Part shown: positions 15,394-22,632 of the stretch, in pieces
Numbering within the stretch: the first letter of the stretch is position 1
How the letters are laid out: every line of letters begins with the position of its first letter
Assembly: GCA_964593905.1 (NCBI GenBank)
Contig: CAZQLE010000034.1
Coordinates: forward strand, 1-24,062
Origin: CAZQLE01 sp964593905
GTDB lineage: Bacteria > Chloroflexota > Anaerolineae > Anaerolineales > Anaerolineaceae
Direction of reading: 5' to 3'
Length of the DNA stretch: 24,062 bases
Notes under the pieces: generated by a model
Database searches by the model: none
Told to the model about the DNA's origin: nothing
What the model saw: only the letters and a program-made list of their open reading frames with translations
Made by a program: the position numbers and the translations under genes

Positions 15394-17082
15394 TTGAAAG
15401 CAACCCGTACGTTTGTATCTGTTTTTCTGGCGTTGATCTTCATTGTCAGCATGGTGTCTTGCGCGCCAGCCGCACCCGCTGCCCCTGCCGCCGCTGAACC
15501 GGCCGCTCCTGCCGAACCGGCCGCGGCCGCCCCCACCGAGGCCCCTGCCCCTGCTGAACCGGCCGCACCGGCCGAACCGGCAGTACTGGTGGTTGCGATG
15601 CGGTTGGATGATGTGGTCACCCTCGATCCAGGTTGGGCCGGTGAAACCACCAATCTGATGATCCACATCAACACATACGACACCCTCACCGACGTGCGCC
15701 CCGATGACCTTACCACCATCGTGGGTCGGTTGGCAGAATCCTGGGAAAATAACGCCGATTTTACCGAGTTCACCTTCAAACTCCGCCCCGGAATTAAATT
15801 TGCTTCCGGCAACCCGGTGACCGCAGAAGATGTAGTCTTCTCGTGGACTCGTATGCTGAAACTGGCCGGCGCACCGGCATGGAACCTGGACGGCGTCGCC
15901 ACCGTGGAAGCAGTGGATGAATTGACCGTTAAAGTCACCACCAGCGACTCTCTGCCTGCGTTTTACGCATCGGCTGCCAACCCCAGCCTGGGCATTCTCG
16001 ATAGCAAACTCGTCAAAGAGCATGGCGGAACCGATGCCGAAGACGCGGCCACCACTGACACCGCCAAAGATTGGCTCGATCAGCATTCCGCTGGTTCCGG
16101 TCCCTATGTTCTGACCCGCTGGGCCCCTAAATCTGAAATCGTTCTGGAAGCCAACCCGAACTACTGGAAAGATGCACCCAAATACGCCAAAGTGGTCATC
16201 AAGCACGTCGAAGACCCCACCACGCAGCTTCAGATGCTGCAAACAGGTGACGCCGATATGATCGGCAATCTCGACAGCGATCTGGTAGAGATCGCCAAAG
16301 CCGATCCCAATATCGTCATCACCGTTGATCAGACCCTCGATGAAAATTATCTGGCGATGACTTCGAGCTGCAAAACCGAACTCAGCACCGAATCATCTGC
16401 GCTGCTGTGCGACAAGCGAATCCGCCAGGCAGTGGCCTATGCAATCGATTATGACGGTCTGATCCAGTCCGTTCTGAACGGGTACGGAACCCGCGCTCCG
16501 AGCATCATCCCCCTGGGTATTCTGGGTGTGGATGAGAGCAAGACATGGGGGCGGGATGTTGAAAAATCGAAGGCCCTTCTGGCAGAAGCCGGTCACCCCG
16601 ATGGCATCAAGCTGGATTACTATTACGCATCCAACCCCACCCGCGAAATTGTGGCTGCGAAAATTAAGAGCGACCTGGCCGAAGTTGGGATTGACCTGAC
16701 CCTCAACCCGATGGAACAAAGCGTCTACCTCTCTGAAATGCGCGCCCAAAAACTGCCGATGGCCCAGGGCGGCTGGACCCCCGACTATCTTGACCCGACC
16801 ATGTGGACCGACTACTTTGGCCTGGGAGATCGTTCGGTTGCATTCCGTATGTGGTATCAAAACCCGAAGGCCACCGAGCTGGCCCAGACGATCCGCACCA
16901 ATATGGACCGCGCCGTCCGCGAAAAAGCCATTCAAGATATCCAGGATATCTTCATCGATGACATGCCCTATACCATGTTATGGCAGACACAGGCCATTCA
17001 TGCCAACCGCGCTGAAGTCACCGGCTTTGCATTCCATCCGGTCTGGTTTGTAGACTTCTCCATGATGGCTCCGGCCGAGTAA
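15394..17082 (+). CDS. ABC transporter solute-binding lipoprotein, family 5 (DppA/OppA-like)
   Basis: This 562-residue extracytoplasmic receptor is probably for oligopeptides or a similar solute. The lipoprotein signal ends in MVSC, with lipidated Cys23. Residues about 24-65 are an Ala/Pro/Glu-rich tether built from imperfect PAEPAAPAEPAA units. The mature domain starts at LVVAMRLDDVVTLDPGWAGE and shows family-5 features: GRLAESWENNADFTEFTFKLRPGIKFASGNPVTAEDVVFSWTRM, GPYVLTRWAPKSEIVLEANPNYW, and DKRIRQAVAYAIDYDGLI. The ligand cannot be told from sequence. The start is TTG, supported by AGGAGG 5 nt upstream. The gene follows a structured leader, and two stem-loops separate it from the permease genes, an arrangement that usually gives the receptor mRNA higher abundance. 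Confidence 0.93.
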   Translation: MKATRTFVSVFLALIFIVSMVSCAPAAPAAPAAAEPAAPAEPAAAAPTEAPAPAEPAAPAEPAVLVVAMRLDDVVTLDPGWAGETTNLMIHINTYDTLTDVRPDDLTTIVGRLAESWENNADFTEFTFKLRPGIKFASGNPVTAEDVVFSWTRMLKLAGAPAWNLDGVATVEAVDELTVKVTTSDSLPAFYASAANPSLGILDSKLVKEHGGTDAEDAATTDTAKDWLDQHSAGSGPYVLTRWAPKSEIVLEANPNYWKDAPKYAKVVIKHVEDPTTQLQMLQTGDADMIGNLDSDLVEIAKADPNIVITVDQTLDENYLAMTSSCKTELSTESSALLCDKRIRQAVAYAIDYDGLIQSVLNGYGTRAPSIIPLGILGVDESKTWGRDVEKSKALLAEAGHPDGIKLDYYYASNPTREIVAAKIKSDLAEVGIDLTLNPMEQSVYLSEMRAQKLPMAQGGWTPDYLDPTMWTDYFGLGDRSVAFRMWYQNPKATELAQTIRTNMDRAVREKAIQDIQDIFIDDMPYTMLWQTQAIHANRAEVTGFAFHPVWFVDFSMMAPAE

Positions 17083-17097
17083 CGCCAACATAAACGA

Positions 17098-17144
17098 TCA
17101 ACAAACGCCCGTGATCGGCTTGCCTTGCAGCGGGCGTTTGTTGA
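17098..17144 (+). terminator. Stem-loop 1 between receptor and permease genes, attenuator-like
   Basis: Fourteen-base arms 17098-17111 (TCAACAAACGCCCG) and 17131-17144 are exact complements around a 19-nt loop, starting 15 nt after the receptor stop. No good U tract follows (ACTTTCTTC), so partial termination or 3'-end protection of the receptor mRNA is more likely than a complete stop. Confidence 0.65.
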
Positions 17145-17169
17145 ACTTTCTTCTGCTCATTCAAAACAA

Positions 17170-17201
17170 AGTGTGCGCCGGTCAGTGCGCTGGCGCACAC
17201 T
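17170..17201 (+). terminator. Stem-loop 2 between receptor and permease genes
   Basis: AGTGTGCGCC (17170-17179) pairs perfectly with GGCGCACACT (17192-17201) around a 12-nt loop, followed by GCTTTTC. It stands 25 nt after stem-loop 1. It is a moderate terminator or attenuator that would lower permease expression relative to the receptor. Confidence 0.6.
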
Positions 17202-17307
17202 GCTTTTCAAAAATAACCGTACGCTCAAAATAAATCGACCTGCAAATTAAATTTAAAACCAAAACAGCCTTTCGCTGCGCTTTGCCGGCTCCCTTTAGGA
17301 GTGATGT

Positions 17308-18330
17308 ATGAATAATATTGCTGCATATGCCCTCCGTAGACTATTGCTGATGATCCCCATGATTATTGGCATTACGCTGGTGTTGTTTATTGTCACCAGG
17401 GTAATTCCTGTAAACCCATTGGCCGTCATTTTAAACGAGAAATCAATGGACAATCCGGCTTCGGTAAAAGCGGCAGAAGAAAAATGGGGTCTCAACCGCC
17501 CGGTGGCCGAACAGTACTGGGTCTACTTAAAAAATGTTGCCCGCGGTGATCTGGGGGTTTCTTTTAAAACCAAGAACCCGGTTACCCAGGATATTCTCAC
17601 CTTCTTACCCGCCACCATCGAACTGGCGATCATGTCATTCCTGTTTGCGATAACGCTTGGGCTTCCCCTGGGGATTATTGCAGCCTTGAAAAGCGGAAAG
17701 TTTATGGACCATTTCAGCCGGGTGTTTGCTCTAATTGGGGCATCCATGCCGCCGTTTTGGTCGGGCTTGCTGGTACTTTTCATTTTCTATTACAAGCTGA
17801 AAATAGCCCCCGCGCCGGGGCGCCTTGACCCGCGCCTCACCCCGCCCGATACAATTACGGGCATGTATCTTTTCGACAGCCTGGCCACCGGTAATATGCC
17901 AGTGTTCTGGGATGCATTACAACATCTGATTCTTCCTTCGATAATTCTCGGGTGGTTCACGCTGGCCCTTCTGGCGCGCATCACCCGCTCTTCGCTCATT
18001 GAAGTTTTACAACAAGATTACATCCGCACCGCCCGGGCAAAAGGCCTGAAAGAAAGCGCCGTGGTTCTGAAACATGCCCTCCAAAACGCCATGATCCCCC
18101 TGGTCACGGTCATGGGGCTCGCTTTTGCAGGGTTATTAACCGGTGCCATCATGACAGAGACCATTTTTGCCTGGCCCGGAATTGGGCGGTATGCGGTCGA
18201 GTCTTCCGTAAATCTAGACTTCCCCTCCCTGATGGGAACAACGCTTGTCATTGCAGTACTCTACATGTTTATGAATTTAATTGTAGACATTACCTATGGT
18301 TTCATCGATCCGCGCATCCGGGAGGCATGA
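17308..18330 (+). CDS. ABC transporter permease, DppB/OppB-like
   Basis: This 340-residue inner-membrane permease has about six membrane helices, starting with LLLMIPMIIGITLVLFIVTRVI. The N-terminal region carries the usual DppB marks (EKWGLNRPVAEQYWVYLKNVARGDLGVSF). The coupling loop that would contact the ATPase is RTARAKGLKESAVVLKHALQNAMIPLVTVMG, the family EAA motif. The end FIDPRIREA is typical. The start ATG has AGGAG 6 nt upstream (17297-17301). It is followed directly by the second permease, with the stop codon inside the ATGAGCATG start region. The specific solute is unknown; peptide uptake is the default for this family, and nickel or sugar variants exist. Confidence 0.94.
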   Translation: MNNIAAYALRRLLLMIPMIIGITLVLFIVTRVIPVNPLAVILNEKSMDNPASVKAAEEKWGLNRPVAEQYWVYLKNVARGDLGVSFKTKNPVTQDILTFLPATIELAIMSFLFAITLGLPLGIIAALKSGKFMDHFSRVFALIGASMPPFWSGLLVLFIFYYKLKIAPAPGRLDPRLTPPDTITGMYLFDSLATGNMPVFWDALQHLILPSIILGWFTLALLARITRSSLIEVLQQDYIRTARAKGLKESAVVLKHALQNAMIPLVTVMGLAFAGLLTGAIMTETIFAWPGIGRYAVESSVNLDFPSLMGTTLVIAVLYMFMNLIVDITYGFIDPRIREA

Positions 18331-18332
18331 GC

Positions 18333-19208
18333 ATGGTTCAATTAACCACCACAGCACAAAAATCTGAAGATCCGTGGATGCGCCGTCTGCGCTCGATCCG
18401 CCAAAACCCAATGGCGATGGTCGGTCTAAGCATCATTCTTGTATGGGCAATCATTGCCATTTTTGCCCCGCTAATCTCTCCTTACGATCCGCTGGACCAG
18501 GATATCACCCATCGCATGAAACCACCCAGCGGCACCCACTGGTTTGGCACCGATGAGCTTGGCCGCGATGTTTTCAGCCGCGTGATGCACGGCGCCCGCA
18601 TCTCTTTGCCCATCGGGTTGATCGTGATCATTTTCGCCATGTTTGCCGGGTGTCTAATTGGCGCCTCGGCCGGCTTTATTGGCGGGGTTTATGATTTGCT
18701 CATCATGCGGCTGGCCGATATTACCATGGCCTTTCCATCCATCGTCCTGGCGTTGGCCATTGCAGCCGTACTGGGTCCCAGCATCACCAATGCGCTGATC
18801 GCCATGATCCTGGTCTGGTGGCCTGAATATGCGCGTTTGATGCGCGGCCAGGTGCTTAGCGTCCGGAATAATGAATATGTCACTGCTGCAAATGTGCTTG
18901 GCGCATCCGGAAGCCGCACCCTGTTCCGGCATATCCTTCCCAACACTTTTGCGCCCATCCTGGTCAAGGCCTCTCTCGATGCCGGCAGCGCCATCCTGAA
19001 TATTGCGGCGTTGAGCTTTATCGGTCTGGGGGCTGTGCCGCCCACCGCCGAATGGGGCGCCATGATTTCACTGGGGCGTTACAAATTCTATTTCTGGTGG
19101 ATGACAACTTTTCCGGGTCTGGCAATTTTAAGTGTAGTGCTCGGGTTTAACTTCTTTGGCGATGGCGTCCGCGATGCGTTTGACCCGCGTACCAACGGTC
19201 AGGCTTAA
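18333..19208 (+). CDS. ABC transporter permease, DppC/OppC-like
   Basis: This is the second membrane subunit of the importer, 291 residues from the chosen start. It has the OppC N-terminal domain (RRLRSIRQNPMAMVGLSIILVWAIIAIFAPLISPYDPLDQD), the GTDELGRDVFSRVMHGARISL signature, and the EAA loop VLGASGSRTLFRHILPNTFAPILVKASLDAG. It ends NFFGDGVRDAFDPR as usual. I prefer the ATG at 18333, because GGAGG at 18321-18325 is 7 nt upstream of it but only 1 nt from the alternative ATG at 18327, which would add Met-Ser. A short hairpin (CAGGAT 19216-19221 with ATCCTG 19235-19240) lies in the 54-nt gap before the GntR gene. No ATPase subunit follows. Confidence 0.94.
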   Translation: MVQLTTTAQKSEDPWMRRLRSIRQNPMAMVGLSIILVWAIIAIFAPLISPYDPLDQDITHRMKPPSGTHWFGTDELGRDVFSRVMHGARISLPIGLIVIIFAMFAGCLIGASAGFIGGVYDLLIMRLADITMAFPSIVLALAIAAVLGPSITNALIAMILVWWPEYARLMRGQVLSVRNNEYVTAANVLGASGSRTLFRHILPNTFAPILVKASLDAGSAILNIAALSFIGLGAVPPTAEWGAMISLGRYKFYFWWMTTFPGLAILSVVLGFNFFGDGVRDAFDPRTNGQA

Positions 19209-19262
19209 GCACCCACAGGATCTGGCTTAACCGCATCCTGCCTTCTCGATTAAAGGGAGCAT

Positions 19263-19982
19263 ATGGTAGAACCTACACTTTCTCCTGTTGGCGGTCCGGT
19301 CTCGCGTGAGCGCTTGGCCTATGAAGCGATTAAAGAAGCCATTCTCAATTTTCAATTAAAGCCCGGACAAAGCCTGGTCGAAAACGACCTCGCTGCGCAG
19401 CTCGGCACCAGCAAAACACCCGTCCGTGATGCCCTTTTGCGATTGGAAAAAGAAGGGCTGGTGGTGAAACAGGTTTATAAAGGCACCTATGTCGCCGATA
19501 TCAACCCCCAGACCATGATCGAGATCTTTCAAATTCGGGCCGTGCTAGAAGGCCTGGCAGCCGGCATTGCGGCCGTAAACTTCACCCCCGAAGCCATCGT
19601 GCAGGCGAAAAATCTGGTTTCCGAGCATTATCAGGCCATTAACTCCGGCAATCTAAGCGAGGCCTCACGGGTTAACCGCCAGTTTCACGATTTAATTTTG
19701 CAGCACAACACCAACACCCGGCTCAACCAACTGCTTGCCAATATCGATGACCACCTGCGCCGTTACCGCATTCTGTCAAACTTCCAATCCGGCCGGCTCG
19801 ATAAATCCATCCTCGAACACCAGACCATTCTAAACGCCATCGAAGCCAAAAACGCCGTCGAGACCGAAGCAGCCATGAAAAACCACCTGCTCAGCGTGCT
19901 GGCAGACCTTTCCACAGAAGAATTTGAACTGCTGGTCAACCGCGCCGCGCATACAACCGGCGATATCCACGTGGAGCTTTAA
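19263..19982 (+). CDS. GntR-family transcriptional regulator, FadR/FCD subfamily
   Basis: This 239-residue DNA-binding regulator has a winged helix at about 15-80 (RLAYEAIKEAILNFQLKPGQSLVENDLAAQLGTSKTPVRDALLRLEKEGLVVKQVYKGTYV) and an all-helical FCD ligand domain at about 88-215. The FCD metal-site pattern is visible: Asn/His in NRQFHDLIL, His in LEHQTIL and His in MKNHLLSV. Such regulators bind small organic acids or related effectors and commonly control an adjacent gene set, here presumably the importer. The start ATG has AAAGGGAG 3 nt upstream. It is in the same direction as the permeases (54-nt gap) and 5 nt before the toroid gene. The palindromes at 15150 and 15332 are candidate operators, which is inference. 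Confidence 0.93.
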   Translation: MVEPTLSPVGGPVSRERLAYEAIKEAILNFQLKPGQSLVENDLAAQLGTSKTPVRDALLRLEKEGLVVKQVYKGTYVADINPQTMIEIFQIRAVLEGLAAGIAAVNFTPEAIVQAKNLVSEHYQAINSGNLSEASRVNRQFHDLILQHNTNTRLNQLLANIDDHLRRYRILSNFQSGRLDKSILEHQTILNAIEAKNAVETEAAMKNHLLSVLADLSTEEFELLVNRAAHTTGDIHVEL

Positions 19983-19987
19983 AGAAC

Positions 19988-20959
19988 ATGCATCTTGGTC
20001 CGGGAAACTGGTTTGAACTTGCCACACCGGTCCACGATCAGGTCATTGCCTGGCTGCTGGAGGGCGACCCTGCCATACAATATCAAACCCGGCGCGATCT
20101 GCTTCAAGCACCTGCTGCTGAACTTGAACAAACCCGTGCCCGCATCGCGCTCGAAGGCTGGGGTGCACAACTGCTCAGTCAGCGCAGCCCGGCCGACAGA
20201 ATGTGGAGCGGCCACCTTTATTCTCCCAAATGGACTTCAACCCATTACTCGCTCCTGCTTTTAAAAGACCTTGAAATTCAGCCGCTGCCAGAAATCGCCG
20301 ATTCCTGTCTGCTGCTGCTTGAAAAAGGTCTCTGGCAAGATGGGGGCATCAATTTTTGGCGTTCGATAAAACACAGCGAAGTGTGCGTAACCGGCATGTT
20401 GCTCAGTATGCTGGCTTTTTTCGGTGTGCAGGATGACCGCTGCGATCAACTAGCCGATTTTTTACTGCGCACCCAGATGCCCGACGGCGGTTGGAACTGC
20501 AATATTTTTCAGGGAGCCACCCACAGCTCGCTGCATAGCACCCTGTCGGTCATTGAAGGGCTCCAGGAATATCAACACCGCTTCCAGCAGCGGGTGGATG
20601 AAATCATGCTGGCCCACCAACGCGCGCTCAATTTTGTTAGCGCGCACCGGCTCTACCGTTCGCACCGCACCGGCGAAATCATCGATCCGCAGATGATCAA
20701 CTTCACCTTTCCCGCCTACTGGCGCTATGATATTTTGCGTATGCTCGATCATCTCCAAAAATGGAATCAGCCCCCGGTCGAAGCCATGCAAGATGCAATA
20801 AACATCCTGACCGGCAAAATGACCGAAACAGGTCAATGGAAACTGGCCCGCCGTTATTCAGGGAAAATCTATTTTCCCATCGAAACAGTAGGCCAACCAT
20901 CTCGTTGGATTACCCTAAAAACAATCCGGGTATTAAACTGGTGGAATAAGTTCTGCTAG
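19988..20959 (+). CDS. Alpha-alpha toroid (squalene cyclase/prenyltransferase-like fold) protein of unknown function
   Basis: This 323-residue cytosolic protein has no signal peptide. It shows repeated helix-hairpin units with Gly/Trp turns: WQDGGINFW (116-124), QMPDGGWNCN (163-172) and the end QPSRWITLKTIRVLNWW. These resemble the QW-type turns of terpenoid cyclase and prenyltransferase toroids. No cyclase DxDD motif is present, so a true squalene cyclase is unlikely, and 323 residues is about half of one. Cys133, Cys152, Cys171 and several His could form a metal site, but I cannot show that. The start is 5 nt after the GntR stop with a weak site (AAAGA), so it is co-translated with the regulator. 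Related proteins are often annotated only as squalene cyclase or hypothetical. The stop codon overlaps that of the opposite gene in CTAG. Confidence 0.7.
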   Translation: MHLGPGNWFELATPVHDQVIAWLLEGDPAIQYQTRRDLLQAPAAELEQTRARIALEGWGAQLLSQRSPADRMWSGHLYSPKWTSTHYSLLLLKDLEIQPLPEIADSCLLLLEKGLWQDGGINFWRSIKHSEVCVTGMLLSMLAFFGVQDDRCDQLADFLLRTQMPDGGWNCNIFQGATHSSLHSTLSVIEGLQEYQHRFQQRVDEIMLAHQRALNFVSAHRLYRSHRTGEIIDPQMINFTFPAYWRYDILRMLDHLQKWNQPPVEAMQDAINILTGKMTETGQWKLARRYSGKIYFPIETVGQPSRWITLKTIRVLNWWNKFC

Positions 20960-21546
20960 AGGTGATGAAAGCCCGGCGGGCGTTCTCCTGAATTGAAGTT
21001 CGAAACGATTAACAATGCCCGGCAAGGGGCCGAACTGCTATTCCCCCAACGGTGCGGCAGTTCCGGGGTAAATAACACCGTGTCACCCGGACTAAGGTGA
21101 TACAGCGTTCCGTCAATTTCGTAATCCAGAACACCGTCAAGACAACACAAAAATTCATTGCCGGTATGAACCCAGATATGGGGACCAGAAGTGGCGCCAG
21201 GCTCTAAAGTAAATTCCATTCCAAACAGCTTGCCTAAAAATTCATCTCCCCCTAATCCTTCCCAGTATCCTTTCGCGATATCTACACGAATTCTCTCGCT
21301 TCTTCGTGTGACCACCACCGGAGACCGTTCGGGCTCATGTCGAAAAAACACCGTGATGGGCACGCCCATCGCTGACGCCAGTTTACTCAAGGTACTGACT
21401 GAAGGCGAGGTCAACCCACGCTCGATCATGCTCAACGCATTCGCCGATAGGCTGCTGCGCCTTGCAAGTTCCCGCATTGAGATCCCCCGTTCTTCTCTCA
21501 GCGCTTTGAGGCGCTGACCGACGTCGTAGGTTGCATCTCTTTCCAT
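20956..21546 (-). CDS. XRE-family transcriptional regulator with C-terminal cupin domain
   Basis: This 196-residue regulator has an XRE helix-turn-helix at about 8-65 (QRLKALREERGISMRELARRSSLSANALSMIERGLTSPSVSTLSKLASAMGVPITVFF) followed by a cupin (about 105-190) with GPHIWVHTGNEFLCCLDGVLDYEIDGTLYHLSPGDTVLFTPELPHRWGN. The architecture is that of PuuR/SutR-type regulators, in which the cupin probably senses a small ligand. I place the start at the ATG at 21546, with AAAGG 5 nt upstream; a GTG two codons earlier (21552) with GGAAGG is an alternative. A triple ATTGT/ACAAT site upstream (21582-21602) suggests autoregulation. Its target gene is not evident; the convergent toroid gene is only a neighbour. 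Confidence 0.9.
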   Translation of the reverse strand: MERDATYDVGQRLKALREERGISMRELARRSSLSANALSMIERGLTSPSVSTLSKLASAMGVPITVFFRHEPERSPVVVTRRSERIRVDIAKGYWEGLGGDEFLGKLFGMEFTLEPGATSGPHIWVHTGNEFLCCLDGVLDYEIDGTLYHLSPGDTVLFTPELPHRWGNSSSAPCRALLIVSNFNSGERPPGFHHL

Positions 21547-21581
21547 GTGCACCTTTCCTTCCGTCGAAACCAGGTTATTCG

Positions 21582-21602
21582 ATTGTCACTACAATCATTG
21601 TA
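21582..21602 (-). promoter_or_regulatory. Triple half-site operator candidate upstream of the XRE-cupin gene
   Basis: On the plus strand the order is ATTGT, CACT, ACAAT, C, ATTGTA. The 13-bp stretch 21590-21602 (TACAATCATTGTA) is a perfect palindrome with one central base, and the third half-site pairs with its neighbour over a 4-nt spacer. TATACAAT on the minus strand within it resembles a -10 box, so a bound repressor would block this promoter. Confidence 0.5.
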
Positions 21603-21678
21603 TACCTTGAAATTCCGAATTACAAATTAAATCTATGTCCATTTTTTGCCCCCCAAAGCCCAAGATCAACCTCCACGG

Positions 21679-22473
21679 TCAAACCCAGCCGCGCATTTTA
21701 TAAACCCACAGACCAATATATTCTTTTAACCCCACCGAAAATAACCCGATCTCATCACCAGATGGAATGAACCCGATCAGCAGCGTTTCAAGGCTGGGGT
21801 GCAGCAAGTCTTCCCAGTAAACAGCGCTAATTTTATAATCTGTAGGCGCCGGGATCACCTCCAGACCCTGTGCGCGGAAGAGCGCGGCCGCCCGCGGCAT
21901 ATGCATGGCCGAGGTAACCAGCAAAACTTTGTTCATCCCCCTTTGGGCCAGCAGCTTTTGATCCAGAACAGATTCATCGTAAGTGGTTAAGGATTGGTCT
22001 TGAATAAGAATGCGGTCGGCAGGAATTTCCATCAAACGCAAAATGGCAACCGATTCTTCCGCCGGGGTCATCCCGCGCCTGCCCATCCACTCAATTGCAC
22101 CGCCGCTGGCCAGAATCACCGGCGCTTTTCCATCTTTCCATAGTTTGCCGGCATACACTACGCGGTCGCCGGCGCTGTTCAGTTCCACCATCTGGCGCGG
22201 GGCCTGCAAAGGCTCGGTCCCCCCGCCCAGCACAACAATCGCATCCGCCTCAGGCAGCTCTCCACTCACCGGCGTTTGCTGTTCCAAAGAGCGAATTAAA
22301 AACGCCGTCGTCCAACGATTCCCACCAATCAACAACACCCCCAACACGGCAATAAGCAGACAGCGTTGAAGTTTTGGCTTTCGAGATAACAACAACGCTG
22401 CCGCAACAAGCAGGGTAACCAGACCGAGAGGGTAGACGAATTGTGGCAGAAATTTGGACAAAAAGATAAACAC
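21679..22473 (-). CDS. YdcF/ElyC-like DUF218 membrane protein
   Basis: This 264-residue protein has two N-terminal membrane helices (about 8-29 and 38-51), followed by an extracytoplasmic DUF218 domain (about 76-245). Its signatures are ADAIVVLGGG, VYAGKLWKDGKAPVILASGG, SVAILRLMEIPADRILIQDQSLTTYDES and VLLVTSAMHMPRAAALFRAQGLEVIPAPTDY. E. coli ElyC and SanA of this family affect envelope or peptidoglycan precursor supply; the reaction is unknown. The start is GTG at 22473, with GGAGGA on the minus strand ending 8 nt before it. A TATAGT box (22504-22499) gives it its own promoter downstream of the fhs terminator. No terminator is visible in the 126 nt before the XRE gene; I see only the regulator's own promoter there. 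Confidence 0.9.
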   Translation of the reverse strand: MFIFLSKFLPQFVYPLGLVTLLVAAALLLSRKPKLQRCLLIAVLGVLLIGGNRWTTAFLIRSLEQQTPVSGELPEADAIVVLGGGTEPLQAPRQMVELNSAGDRVVYAGKLWKDGKAPVILASGGAIEWMGRRGMTPAEESVAILRLMEIPADRILIQDQSLTTYDESVLDQKLLAQRGMNKVLLVTSAMHMPRAAALFRAQGLEVIPAPTDYKISAVYWEDLLHPSLETLLIGFIPSGDEIGLFSVGLKEYIGLWVYKMRGWV

Positions 22474-22498
22474 GCGCTGCTTCCTCCAGCCTCATTCT

Positions 22499-22504
22499 AC
22501 TATA
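22499..22504 (-). promoter_or_regulatory. -10 box of the DUF218 gene
   Basis: TATAGT on the minus strand (5 of 6 matches to TATAAT) lies 25 nt before the GTG start and just past the fhs terminator. A good -35 is not obvious. The position makes sense because upstream transcription should stop at 22550. Confidence 0.45.
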
Positions 22505-22549
22505 AACTCCGATTCTGGCCGCGCCAGTGGGATTGATCGTAATAAAATC

Positions 22550-22585
22550 AAAAAGAGGGCATTGATTGTTCAAATCAACGCCCTC
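22550..22585 (-). terminator. Intrinsic terminator of fhs
   Basis: Read on the minus strand, GAGGGCGTTGATT pairs with AATCAATGCCCTC around a 5-nt loop (13 pairs including one G-U). It is followed by five T, G, then four T. It begins 47 nt after the fhs stop. The G-U pair becomes an A/C mismatch on the other strand, which fits a terminator directed to the minus strand. Confidence 0.88.
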
Positions 22586-22632
22586 CTCCAGTTCAATTTA
22601 CCGCAGATCGTCTTGCAGCCCGCACCGGCTGC

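Noticed and set aside
15319..16242. 307-codon open frame on the minus strand with a Gly/Arg/Phe-rich repeat segment
   Set aside because: It lies entirely antisense to the solute-binding protein gene and its leader; the Gly-rich part is the complement of the Ala/Pro/Glu linker codons. It has no ribosome site or recognisable domain.
19988..20959. Calling the toroid protein a squalene-hopene cyclase
   Set aside because: It is about half the usual length and lacks the DxDD motif and most QW repeats, so only the fold is claimed.
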